Below, piece after piece: positions 1-10,600 of a DNA stretch of 64,000 bases. Numbering within the stretch: position 1 is the first letter of the stretch; every line of letters starts with the position of its first letter. The notes beneath the pieces are model-generated. The model saw only the letters and a list, made by a program, of their open reading frames with translations. It did not search any database and was not told the DNA's origin. The translations under genes and the position numbers were made by a program. This DNA comes from Ehretia macrophylla (taxonomy: Eukaryota > Streptophyta > Magnoliopsida > Boraginales > Ehretiaceae), in the NCBI GenBank assembly GCA_037974665.1, contig CM075771.1, positions 16,651,425-16,715,424 of the forward strand, in the 5' to 3' direction.

Positions 1-714
1 GATCTAAAGTTATGGGCACCAAAGCGACGGATACTTGGTCACAAGCCATAGGTCCTCGGTTTGCACGCCCAGCCTCTACGTGAAGCGAAATTGTCTTGCC
101 CAAGGCACCTTGGGATTCGGTAATAGAAATGTGATGGATTTGGTTATCGTCCTTTTCGTGGCTCACGACGTACGACCAGAGATAGAAAAATAGCGCAAAA
201 TAAGAAAACTGTCCCGAAACTGATGAAAATATTTAATTTGGGGCATCGAAAATAGGCATAGCCGAGTAGGCTTGTTGCCTGCATCATAGAGATCTCGGAG
301 AGCTTTCCAATGGTATGTTGTACGCCGCGTAACTCCCTACAGATCAAAAGTTATAGGCATCGGAGCGATGGATACCTGGTCCAAGCCCCACGCCCTCGGT
401 TTGCGGGCCCAACCTCTACGTGAAGTGAAGTTGTCTTGCCGAAGGTGCCCTGGGATTCGGTAATAAAAATATGATGGATTAGGCTATCGTCCTTTTTGCG
501 GCGCATAACATACGATCCGGGACGAAAAAACAGCGTAAAAGAAGAATAGTGTCCCAAAACTATTGAAAACGTTCAATTTTGGGCACCGAAAACAGGCGCA
601 GCCATGCAGGCTTGCTGCCCCCGTCCTAGAGCTCTCGGAGAACTTTCCAACGGTATGCTGCGCGCCGCGTAACTCCTTACAGATCAAAAGTTATGGGCAC
701 TGGAGCGACGGAGA

Positions 715-746
715 CCTGGTCCCAAGCCCCAAGCCCCAAGCCCTCG
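715..746. repeat. Local slippage expansion in a satellite monomer
   Basis: The C-rich segment that normally reads CCCAAGCCCCACGCCCTCGG is expanded here by an extra 8-bp AAGCCCCA-type unit, making this monomer about 348 bp. The same monomer position is expanded near 63070 and shortened near 51510, so it is a recurrent slippage point. Confidence 0.8.
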
Positions 747-3329
747 GTTTGCGGGCCCAGCCTCTATGTGAAGTGAAGTTGTCTTGCCCAAGGTGCCATG
801 GGATTCGGTAATAGAAATGTGATGGATTAGGTTGTATTCCTTTTCGCGGCTCACGACGTACGATCCGGGATGAAAAAACAACGCAAAAGAAGAAAAGTGT
901 GCCGAATCTAATGAAAATGTTCGATTTTGGACCCCAAAAATAGGCACAGCCGATCACGCTTGATGCCTTCGTTGTAGAGCTCTCAGAGAGCTTTCCAACG
1001 GTCTGTTGTGCGCCGTGTAACTACTTATGGATCTAAAGTTATGGGCACTGGAGCGACGGAGACCTGGTCATAAGCCCCACGCCCTCGGTTTGCAGGCCCA
1101 GCCTCTACAAGCAGTGAAGATGTCTTGCCCAAGCTCCCATGGGATTCGGTAATTGATATGTGATGGATTAGGTGGTCGTCATTTTCACGGCTCACGACGT
1201 ACGATCCAGGATGAAAAAATAGTGCAAAAGAAAAAAAGTATCCCGAAACTATTGAAAATGTTCAATTTTGGGCTCTGAAAAGAGGCACAGCCGAGTAAGC
1301 TTGCTGCCCACGTCGTACAGCTCTTGGAGAGCATTCCAATAGTATACTGTTCGCCGTGTAACTCCTTACGGATTAAAACTTACGGGCACCGGAGAGACGG
1401 ATTCCTGGTCACAAGCCCCACGCCCTCGGTTTACGGGCCCATCCTCTACATGAAGTGAAGTTGTCTTGCCCATGGTGCCATGGGATTCGGAAATAGAAAT
1501 GTGATGGATTAGGTTGTCGTCTTTTTCGCAGCTCATGACGTATGATCCGGGACAGAAAAAAGTGCAAAAGAAGAAAAGTGTCCCGAAACTATTGAAAACG
1601 TTCAATTTTGGGCTTGCAAAATAGGCGCAGCCATGTAGGCTTGCTGCCCTCGCCGTAGAGCTCTTAGAGAGCTTTCCAACGGTATTATGGGCGGCGCGTA
1701 ACTCCTTACGGATAAAAAGTTATGGGCACCGGAGCGACGTAGACCTGGTCCCAAGCCCCACGCCCTCGGTTTGCAGGCCCAGCCTCTACTTGTAGCGAAG
1801 TTGTCTTGCCCAAGGTGCCGTGGAATTTGGTAATAGAAATGTGATGAATTAGGTTGTCGTCCTTTTCGTGGCTCACGACGTACGATCTCGGACAGAAATA
1901 CACCTTAAAAGTGGAAAAGTAGGCCGAAGCTAATGAAAAGATTTGATTTTGGGCTCCGAAAGAATGCACAGCTGAGCAGGCTTGTTGCCCTCGTCGTAGA
2001 GCTCTTGGAGAGCTTTCCAACGGTATGCTGTGTGCCGTGTAACTCCTTTCGGATCAAAAGTTATGGGCACCGGTACGACGGATACCTGGTCTCATGCCCC
2101 ATGCCCTCGGTTTGCGGGCCTAGCCTCTACGTGAAGTGAAGTTGTCTTACCCAGGGTGCCGTGGGATTCGGTAATAGAAATGTGATTGATTAGGTTGTCT
2201 TCCTTTTCACGGCTCACGACGTACGATGCGCGACGAAAAAATAGCGCAAAAGAAGAAAAGTGTCTCGAAACTATTAAAATGTTCGATTTTGGGCACCGAA
2301 AATAGGCACAGCCTAGTAGGCTTGTTGCCCCCGTCGTAGAGCTCTCGTAGTGCTTTCCAACGGTATGTTGTGCGCAGCGTAACTCCTTACGGATCAAAAG
2401 TTATGGGCACCGGAGTAACGGAGACTTTGTCCCAAGCCCCACGCCCTCGGTTTGCAGGCCCAGCTTCTACGTGAGGTGAAGTGGTCTTGCCGAAGGTGCA
2501 GTGGGATTCGGTAATAGAAATATGATGGATTAGGTTGTCGTCCTTTTCGCGGCTCACGACATATGATCCAGGACGGAAAAACAATGCAAAAGAAGAAAAA
2601 TGTCCCGAAACTGATAAAAACTTTTGATTTTGTTCTCCAAAAATAGGCGCAGCCGAGCAGGCTTGCTACCCCCGTTGTAGAGCTTTCGGAGAGCTTTCCA
2701 ACGGTATGCTGTGCGCCGCGTAACTCCTTACGGATCAAAAGTTATGGGCACCAGAGCGACGGAGACTTGGTCCGAAACCCCACTCCCTCGGTTTGCGGGG
2801 CCATCCTCTATGTGAATTGAAGTAGTCTTGCCTAAGGTGATGTGGGATTCGGTAATAGAAATTGATGGATTAGGTTGCCGTCCTTTTCGCGGCTCATGAC
2901 GTACGATCCAGGATGAAAAAACAGAGCAAAAGAAAAAAAGTATCTCGAAATTGTTGAAAATGTTCGATTTTGGGCTCCGAAAATAGGCGCAGGCGAGCAG
3001 GCTCACCACCCCCGTCACAGAGCTCTCGGAGAGCTTTCCAATGGTATATTGTGCGGCACGTAACTCCTTACGGATAAAAAGTTATGGGCACCGGAGTGAC
3101 GGAGACCTGGTCCCAATCCCCACGCCCTCGGTTTGCGGGTCGAGCCTTTATGTGAAGTGAAGTTGTCATGCCCAAGGTGTCGTGGAATTCGGTAATAAAA
3201 ATGTGATTGATTAGGTTGTCGTCCTTTTTGCGGCTCACGACGTACGATCCGGGTCAAAAAAATAGCGCAAAAGAAGAAAAGTGTCCCGAAACTGTTGAAA
3301 ACGTTAGATTTTGAGCACCGAAAACAGGC

Positions 3330-3334
3330 GCAAC
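3330..3334. other. Left target-site duplication of solo LTR (GCAAC, decayed)
   Basis: The 5 bp before the LTR read GCAAC and the 5 bp after it (7127-7131) read GCAGT. The satellite consensus at this point is GCAGC, so each copy differs from consensus by one transition (G to A on the left, C to T on the right). This fits an old 5-bp duplication. Confidence 0.6.
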
Positions 3335-4436
3335 TGTCACGCCCCAACCCGACCTAAGGAGGCTAGACTAGGGTATGACCTAATTCATTTATACTATTTC
3401 ACATTCTTAGCCTTTTTAATGATTTAATGCTTAACGTTGGCCTAGAGCTCCAAAAGTTTTTTCGGAAACCCGACAGCATAACAGCTGTATTTAAGACCTT
3501 TGGTTTGACCTATTTTCTAAAACGCCTCAAAACCTTTAATCATTGATTCAGTTCCAATTAAAATTTCCTATTTTGTTATCAATAGATATGCCTACTAATT
3601 TATCTCGATAGTCTCGTTTGATTGACATGCCTAGTATGATAACTATGTCCCATTTATTTGCCAGTTCCTGTTATGCAAGTACATATTATCCTTTAGCTTA
3701 CAATGAGTACCTAAGTGAAATTAGATAGAGTTAACTTCTTTGATTCTTCATCTATTGGTTTAAACGCCTACGATAACTACTAACCAAGATAATGAAGGCA
3801 AACAACCAATAAAGAGTTCGTCCAGTTATAATGAGTACAAGCCAAAAATTAGACCCAAATTACAACGGGGTCATTTACATCAACAAAATGAACAATTGCA
3901 ATCAAACACAACATCCAAATAGCAACTACTTTCAGGCAAAGCACAAAAGCACGTAGTCACTCCAAGGAATCATCAACAAGCACATTTTCCTCGGGTACCT
4001 ATTCCAAATCTTCTTTACCTGTGACAAAAAGAGGGTGAGTCCTTATGAACTCAACGAGGGGGAACGAGAGATAACGTTTTAAAAACTCTTTTCCGGTTAA
4101 TCTTATGAAAACTCCTTTGAAGACATGTCAAATAAAATAAGTAAGTTCATAACAATACATAAATATAAAGGACCACTTTTACCCGTCTTTCCTCCCCGAG
4201 GTCTTCTAGGAACCAAGTGAGAGTACTTAAACACGTAGTGAAAAGGATACGGTGAGCTTTCGCTCTCAAGTTCAATCGGTGAGCATTTGCTCTCAAGATC
4301 ATTTTCGATAACAATTGTTGCGGCCGGCTTCAATCATCCACTTATCGCTCCCAATTGGGTGTACTCTGGATTTACCCAGAAATCCTACGACCCAACTCTC
4401 CGAGGGTAGAATGCCAAGCGAGAGAGAAAATTGGAC

Positions 4437-4499
4437 CATGGTAGTCACGGGAGCACCGGCAACCCCTATGCCACCCTGCGTTTGTGAAACACTACCATG
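4437..4499. other. Hairpin block in LTR (CATGGTAGT ... ACTACCATG)
   Basis: Perfect 9-bp inverted repeat, CATGGTAGT at 4437-4445 and ACTACCATG at 4491-4499, enclosing weaker pairings. The same arrangement occurs in the other long-LTR elements at 21841-21902, 38569-38628 and 43330-43389. It is followed by a conserved GACAACAAAGTAGGTTGCC box (here about 4566-4590). It may be an RNA structure in the LTR transcript or a protein-binding dyad; the function is unknown. Confidence 0.6.
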
Positions 4500-6654
4500 C
4501 CACAATGAAGGGTTGCAACCTTGTATACGATGAACATTTATACCATTTAACAATTCACATTAGGAGGACAACAAAGTAGGTTGCCTCCAAGCAATTTCAA
4601 GATCACATATTGCCAAGTAAACGAATGAGGCATGCTTAGCATGAATTTTCACTTTGTAAAACACGTAGAGTCATATGAACATTAAACGTGCAGCCAAGTA
4701 ACACATCTAAATCAAGTCATATAACTCATTTCAGGGTTCACGTATCAAGCATTAAGATTATACAAGCATGCAACGACGTTTACATAAGACCGTGTACAAG
4801 AAAAGTTTACTTATCAACATGTAATCATCGGAAATCACATTTAGAGCTATAAGGACAATTCCAGGCAGCCTATTAACCTTCCTCGACATCAATTATAATA
4901 CACTCAAGAGTGGTTTATGACTCGAGAGCCTACGGGGCCATTAGGGTTTACTAGGCCGTGCTCGGGGTTGGTTTCGTTTGCTAAGCACCACAAGTAACAC
5001 TTAAACCATTTCAAGCATACTTAACATTTATTAGGCAGCCTACTAATCAAGCAATTGAACACATTAAACCATAGGATCATTACTTAGAAAGTTTTCATAA
5101 TCAATAGGGTCTCAATTCGCGCTTACACGTGCGATTAAGCCACAATTTGTCACGTAATTAAACCCAAGCCATGCATCATCCAAATTAAAAAACCTCAACC
5201 AACCATAACAGTCCACACAACATCTACATGCCACAATTCCAAGTATTCAATATCACAAGTGAAGTTACAACATGTTTCAAAGCATTTTACTAAGCAAAAC
5301 CCTACTGCAATGGTCTGTTTTCCCACATTCAATTAGCCAAGCAAATAATCTCCAAATTCAGTGAACAAAATTTCAAATTAAATATTAATAAGTTATTTAA
5401 ATCTAGAAACAAACCTCGCATCATTTGGAGTTCGGACTTAGGAGTTATGGCCAAAACCGTGAGACTATGCAAAACTGTCCAGTTTTGGACATATTACGAT
5501 TTTTTCTATTTTTGAGGGTCTTAGAGTCCGAATTGGCTTTGTTCTATTTCTGGAAAAATTATCCGGAACTGCAAAATCTAGTGTCCTAAAAATTTTAATG
5601 CATTTTAACCAACAGTTACTAGGTCAAAAATGCTTTGTTCCACAAGGTCCGTAATCTGCCAGAAACCTATTTCATTTTTCCAATTTTTCCAGATTTAGAC
5701 ACCTCACGATGCTTGACCATTTTGGAGGCCATAGAGTCAAATTTTTCCTTGGCCTATTTCTATGAAAAATTCTCAGAACTGGCAAAAATAGTAACCTACC
5801 AATTTTTACCTATTTTTATCAAGTTTTACTAAGCCAAATGCACTTCGCTCTACAAAGTCAGAAACCTGCCAGCAACACGTTTTTACCTATCTTCAAGTTC
5901 TAGCCAAAATCTAGCCATGCGTGGGTATATAAGCTCATATACACACATATACAACAACTACAGAGGTAAATATAGTCATATGAAGGTATGCATGTGATTT
6001 TTGAAAGCTTTTAAAAGAGTTTAACCCTCACCTCTTTGAAGATTTAGCAAATGAGCACAAAATCCTTGTTTTTGATATTTGTGTGTGACTTTGAGCTATC
6101 CTTGCTTGATTACCTTGCTATGGCCGATGCTTTTAGTGTCCTAGAGAGTGAGCTTGAGGTCTTGGAAGCTCAAGAGATGCCTTACCCGAAATGGAGAGAG
6201 AATGAGAGCTTGAGAGAGTTTTGAGAGGAAAATAAAATGTGATGTGTTGTGTGTGTGGGCCTTAGGGCCTTCCAAATTTGATTTTGCTTTGTCAATTGTG
6301 TAATTTGAATTGTGAGGAGCATGCTTGGTGTGTTGGCTGAGATATGGTAGCTTGGGTAGGGTGCTTAGGAGTTTTTTATGCATTGTGTCTTGTATTTGTG
6401 TCATAGATTGTTTACATAATAGGAAAGTGCTTAGGGTTTAGCATGTGTGTAAGAGAATGTTGGGTATTTAGGGATTTTAGGTAGAATAGAATATAGGATA
6501 TGTTTAGAGGTTTGTGAGATTTTGTCTTGTAGTGAGTTTAAAATATAATATTTAGGTGTTGGTGGATTTTGTAGAGATTTGAATTAGGATTATAATAATA
6601 GTTAGTGGTGTTTGTAGGATTATTTTATAGTCTAGTGCTTTGTGTAGGATTCTT

Positions 6655-7118
6655 TGTTGATTAACATACGGGCACGCTTTTCTAGGTCTAGGGCACGCAC
6701 TACGAGACACACACATAAATAAATACGGGTCACGAATCACGAGGTAGACACAAATTACGAGATAAGGCACGTACTTCAAGATAAATGCACAGATTCCAAT
6801 GCAAATGCACGCAACACTAGGTGAGTGCACATAAACCAATGCAAGACATGTAATTCAATACAATGCACATAAATCGAGGTACAACTCTTAAACCTAGGTT
6901 AGGGCAAGCAATTCAAGGTCAGTGCAAACAAATCGAGGTATCGCACGTAAATCAAAGTCAGGGCACATAAGTTGAGAATTAAGGCACACAATTCTAGGTC
7001 AAAGCACGTATGACGAGGCATCCACGAAAACCAAGACAGGGCACGTAATCCAAGGTCAGTCATACAATTCTGGGTATAAGGCACACAAATCAAGATAAGA
7101 CACATTATTCGGGGTCAA
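6655..7118. repeat. Degenerate about 20-22-bp subrepeats at the outer (U3) end of the solo LTR
   Basis: About twenty imperfect units of the form GGCACGTAAATCGAGGTCA occur, for example near 6720-6770, 6860-6960 and 7000-7100. Spacing is about 20-25 bp. Most units carry a CACGTA or CACATA core and a CGAGGT or CAAGGT core. Since the LTR lies on the minus strand, this is its 5' (U3) end. Related units in the opposite strand sense occur at 19415-19640 and 27805-28025, and in the correct LTR-end position at 56775-56825. Confidence 0.65.
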
Positions 7119-7696
7119 GCCTCACAGCAGTCAAGTAGGCTTGCTGCCCCAGTCGTCGAGCTCTCTGAGGGCTTTCTAATGGTATGTTGTGCGCCGCGTC
7201 ACTCCTTACGGATCAAAAGTTATGGGCACCGGAGAGACGAAGACCTGGTCCCAAGACCCACGTCCTCGGTTTGTGGGCCTAGCCTCTACGTGAAGTGAAG
7301 TTGTCTTGCCCAACGTACCGTGGGATTTAGTGTTAGAAATGTGATGGATTAGGTTGACGTCCTTTTCGCGACTCACAACGTACGATCTGGGATGGAAAAA
7401 CAGCACAAAAGAATAAAAGTGTCCCAAAATTGATGAAAACATTCAATTTTGGGATCCAAAAATAGGCGCAGCTGAACAGGCTTGCTACCTCTGTAGTAGA
7501 GCTCTCAGAGAGCTTTCCAACGGTATGCTGTGCACCGCGTAACTCCTAACAGATCAAAAGTTATGGGCACCGGTGCGACGGATACCTGGTCCCAAGCCTC
7601 ACGCCCTCGGTTTGCGGCCCAGCCTCTACGTGAAGCGAAGTTGTCTTGTCGAAGGTGGCGTGGGATTCGATAATAGAAATGTAATGGATTAGGTTG

Positions 7697-10600
7697 TCAT
7701 CCTTTTCGCGGCTCACGACGTACCATCCGGGACGAAAAAACAGGGCAAAAAAAGAAAAATGACACAAAATTGTTGAAAACGTTGAATTTTGGGATCCGAA
7801 AATAGGCGCAAGCGATCAGACATGCTGCCCCCGATGTAGAGCTCTCGGTGAGCTTTCCAAAGGGAAGTTGTGCAACACGTAACTTTTTACGGAACAAAAG
7901 TTATGGGCACCGGAGCGACGGAGACCTAGTCCCAAGCCCCACGTCCTCGGTTTGTGGGCCCAACCTCTACGTGAAGCGAAGTTGTCTTGCCCAAGGTACC
8001 ATGGGATTCAATAATAGAAATGTGATGGATTAGGTTATCGTCTTTTTCGCGGTTCATGACGTACGATACGGGACAGAAAAACAGGGCAAAAGAAGAAAAG
8101 TGGCCCAAAATTGATGAAAATATTCGATTTTGGGCTCCAAAAACAAGCACAGCCGAGCAGGCCTGCTGCCCCTGTTGTAGAGCTTTCGGAGAGCTTTACA
8201 ACGGTATGATGTGCGCCGCATAACTCCTTTTGGACCAAAAGTTATGGGCACGGGAACGACGGAGACCTGGTCACAAGCCCCACGCCCTCAGTTTGCAGGC
8301 CTAGCCTCTACGTGAAGTGAAGTTGTATTGCCCAAGATGCTGTGGGATTCGGTAATAGAAATGTGAAGGATTAGGATGTCATCCTTTTTGCGGCTCACGA
8401 CGTACAATCCTGGATAAAAAATAGCACCAAATAAGAAAAATGTCCCAAAACTAATGAAAACTTTCAATTTTGGGCTCCGAAAATAGACGCAGCTGAGCAG
8501 GCGTGCTGCCCCCATTGTAGCTCTTAGAGAGCTTTCTAACGGTATGTTGTGCGCAGCATAACTCCTTACGGATCAAAAGTTATGGCCACCGGAGCGATGG
8601 AGACCTGGTCCCAAACCCCACGCCCTCGATTTGCGGGCCCAGCCCCTATGCGAAGTTTAGTTGTCTTGCCCAAGGTGCCGTGGGATTTGGTAATAGAAAT
8701 GTGAAGGATTAGGTTGTCGTCCTTTTCACGGCTCACGACGTACAATCCGGGATTGAAAAATAGTGCAAAAGAAGAAAAGTGTCCCAAAATTGATGAAAAT
8801 GTTCGATTTTGGTCTCTGAAAACAGGCACAGTCGAGTAGGCTTGCTGCCCCTATCACAGAGCACTCAGAGAGCTTTCCAACGGTATGCTGTGCACTATGT
8901 AATTCCTTACGGATCAAAAGTTATGGGCACCTGAGCGACAGATACCTGGTCACAAGCCCGACACCCTCGGTTTGTAGGCCCAGCCTCTACCTGAAGTGAA
9001 GTTGTCTTGCCCAAGGTGCCATGGGATTCAGTAATAGAATTGTGATTGATTAGGTTGTCGTCCTCTTCGCGTCTCATGATGTACGATCCGAGACGGAAAA
9101 ACAGCCCAAAAAAAAAAAGAAAAGTGTCCCAAAACTATTCAAAACATTCGATTTTGGGCTCCAAAAATAGGCACAGCCAAGCAGGCCTGCTTCCCTCATC
9201 GTAGAGCACTCGGAGAGCTTTCCAACGGCATGCTGTGCACCGCGTAACTCCTTACGGAACAAAAGTTACGGGCACCGGAGCGACGGAGACCTGGTCCCAA
9301 GCCCCACGGCCTCGGTTTGCGGGCCCAGCCTCTACGTGAAGTGAAGTTGTCTTGCCTGAGGTGCCGTGGGATTCGATAATAGAAACGTGATGGATTAGGT
9401 TGTCGTCCCTTTCACAGTTCACGACATACGATCTAGGACGAAAAAATAGGGGAAAAGAAGAAAAGTATCCCAAAACTGATGAAAACGTTCAATTTTGGGC
9501 TTCGAAAATAAGCGCAGCGGAGTAGGCTTGCTGCCCTCCTCGTAGATCTCTCGGATAGCTTTCCAACGGTATGCTGTGCACCGCGTAACTCCTTACAGAT
9601 CAAAAGTTATGGGCACCGGAGCGACGGAGATTTGGTTCCAAACCTCACGCCCTCGGTTTGGGGGCTTAGCCTCTACGTGAAGCGAAGTTGTCTTGCCCAA
9701 TGTGTTGTGGGATTCGGTAATAGAAATGTGATGGATTAGGTTGTCGTTCTTTTCGCGGCTCACAACGTACGATCCGGGACGAAAAAATAGCGCAAAATAA
9801 GAAAAGTGTCTGGAAACTAATGAAAACATTCGATTTTGGGCTAAAAAAATAGGCATAACCGAGCAGGCTTGCTGTCCCCATCGTAGAGCTCTCGTAGAGC
9901 TTTCCAACGGTATATTGTGCACCGCGTAACTCCTTACGGATCAAAAGTTATGGGCATCGGAGCGACGGATATCTGGTCACAAGCCCCACACCCTAGGTTT
10001 GCGGTCCCAGCCTCTACGTGAAGTAAAGTTGTCTTTCCAAGGTGCCATGGGATTCGGTATTAGAAATGTGATGGATTAGGTTGTTGTCCTTTTCGCGGCT
10101 CACGACGTACGATCCGGGACAAAAAACTGTGCAAAAGCATAAAAGTGTCCCAAAACTGATAAAAACTTTCGATTTTGGGCTCCAAAAATAGGCGCAGCCG
10201 AGCAGGCTTGTAGCCCCTGTCATAGGGCTCTCGGAGAGATTTCCAATGGTATGATGTGCACCGTATAACTCCTTACGAATCAAAAGTTATTGGCACTGGA
10301 ACGACAAAGACTTGGTCACAAGGCCCACGCCCTCGGTTAGCGGGCTTAGCCTCTACGCGAAGTGAATTTGTCTTACCCAAGCTATCATGGGATTCGGTAA
10401 TAGAAATGTGATGGATTAGGTTGTCGTCCTTTTCGTGGCTCACGACGTACTATCCGGGACAAAAAAAATAGTACAAAAGAATAAAAGTGTCCTGAAACAA
10501 TTGAAAATGTTCGATTTTGGGCTCTGAAAATAGGCGCAGCCGAGCAAGCTTGCTACCACCTGTCGTAGAGCTCTTATAGAACTTTTCAACGATATGTTGT

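Larger units (their letters stand above)
1..3334. repeat. Satellite block 1, about 341-bp tandem repeat (about 9.8 monomers)
   Basis: Head-to-tail array. The landmark GGATCAAAAG or its variants recurs at about 341, 681, 1029, 1370, 1708, 2051, 2391, 2732 and 3073, so the spacing is about 340-348 bp. Each monomer has, in order: a GGATCAAAAGTTATGGGCAC start, a C-rich CCAAGCCCCACGCCCTCGG stretch, GGGATTCGGTAATAGAAATG, CTCACGACGTACGATCCGGG, an A-tract-rich segment, GGCGCAGCCGAGCAGG, and AGCTCTCGGAGAGCTTTCC. Monomers differ by roughly 10% by eye, often at CG dinucleotides (CG against CA or TG). The 348-bp monomer at about 681-1028 owes its extra length to a small duplication near 715-745. Open frames across the array are by-products of the repeat and not genes. 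I do not recognise the satellite family. Confidence 0.97.
3335..7126 (-). mobile_element. Solo LTR of a Ty3/gypsy-like element (3.79 kb, minus orientation)
   Basis: The segment begins TGTCACGCCCCAACCCG and ends GGTCAAGCCTCACA. These are the reverse complements of the end (GGGGCGTGACA) and start (TGTGAGGCTTGACC) of the LTRs of the element at 19408-31377, so this is one LTR of the same broad family in the opposite orientation. Matching internal blocks include the GTACTC...CCTACGACCCAACTCTCC block (4360-4420) and the CTCACC...GAACTCA block near 4030-4060. The satellite resumes immediately after it in the correct phase, with decayed GCAGC duplications on both sides. This is what LTR-LTR recombination leaves behind. 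It is about 220 bp longer than the 19.4-kb element's LTR. No coding region is visible; short open frames inside it are not conserved as proteins. Confidence 0.85.

Noticed and set aside
144..3347. Many 60-120 codon open frames on both strands with similar peptides, in this block and all other satellite blocks
   Set aside because: They repeat with the 341-bp period, are cut by the monomer length not being a multiple of three, start at different points and vary without protein-like constraint. They are by-products of the satellite.
4315..4533. Open frames with similar peptides in LTRs (also 21693-21902, 38441-38692, 43202-43453)
   Set aside because: Similarity comes from the conserved DNA hairpin block. 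Frames and strands differ relative to the element, so it is not a conserved protein.
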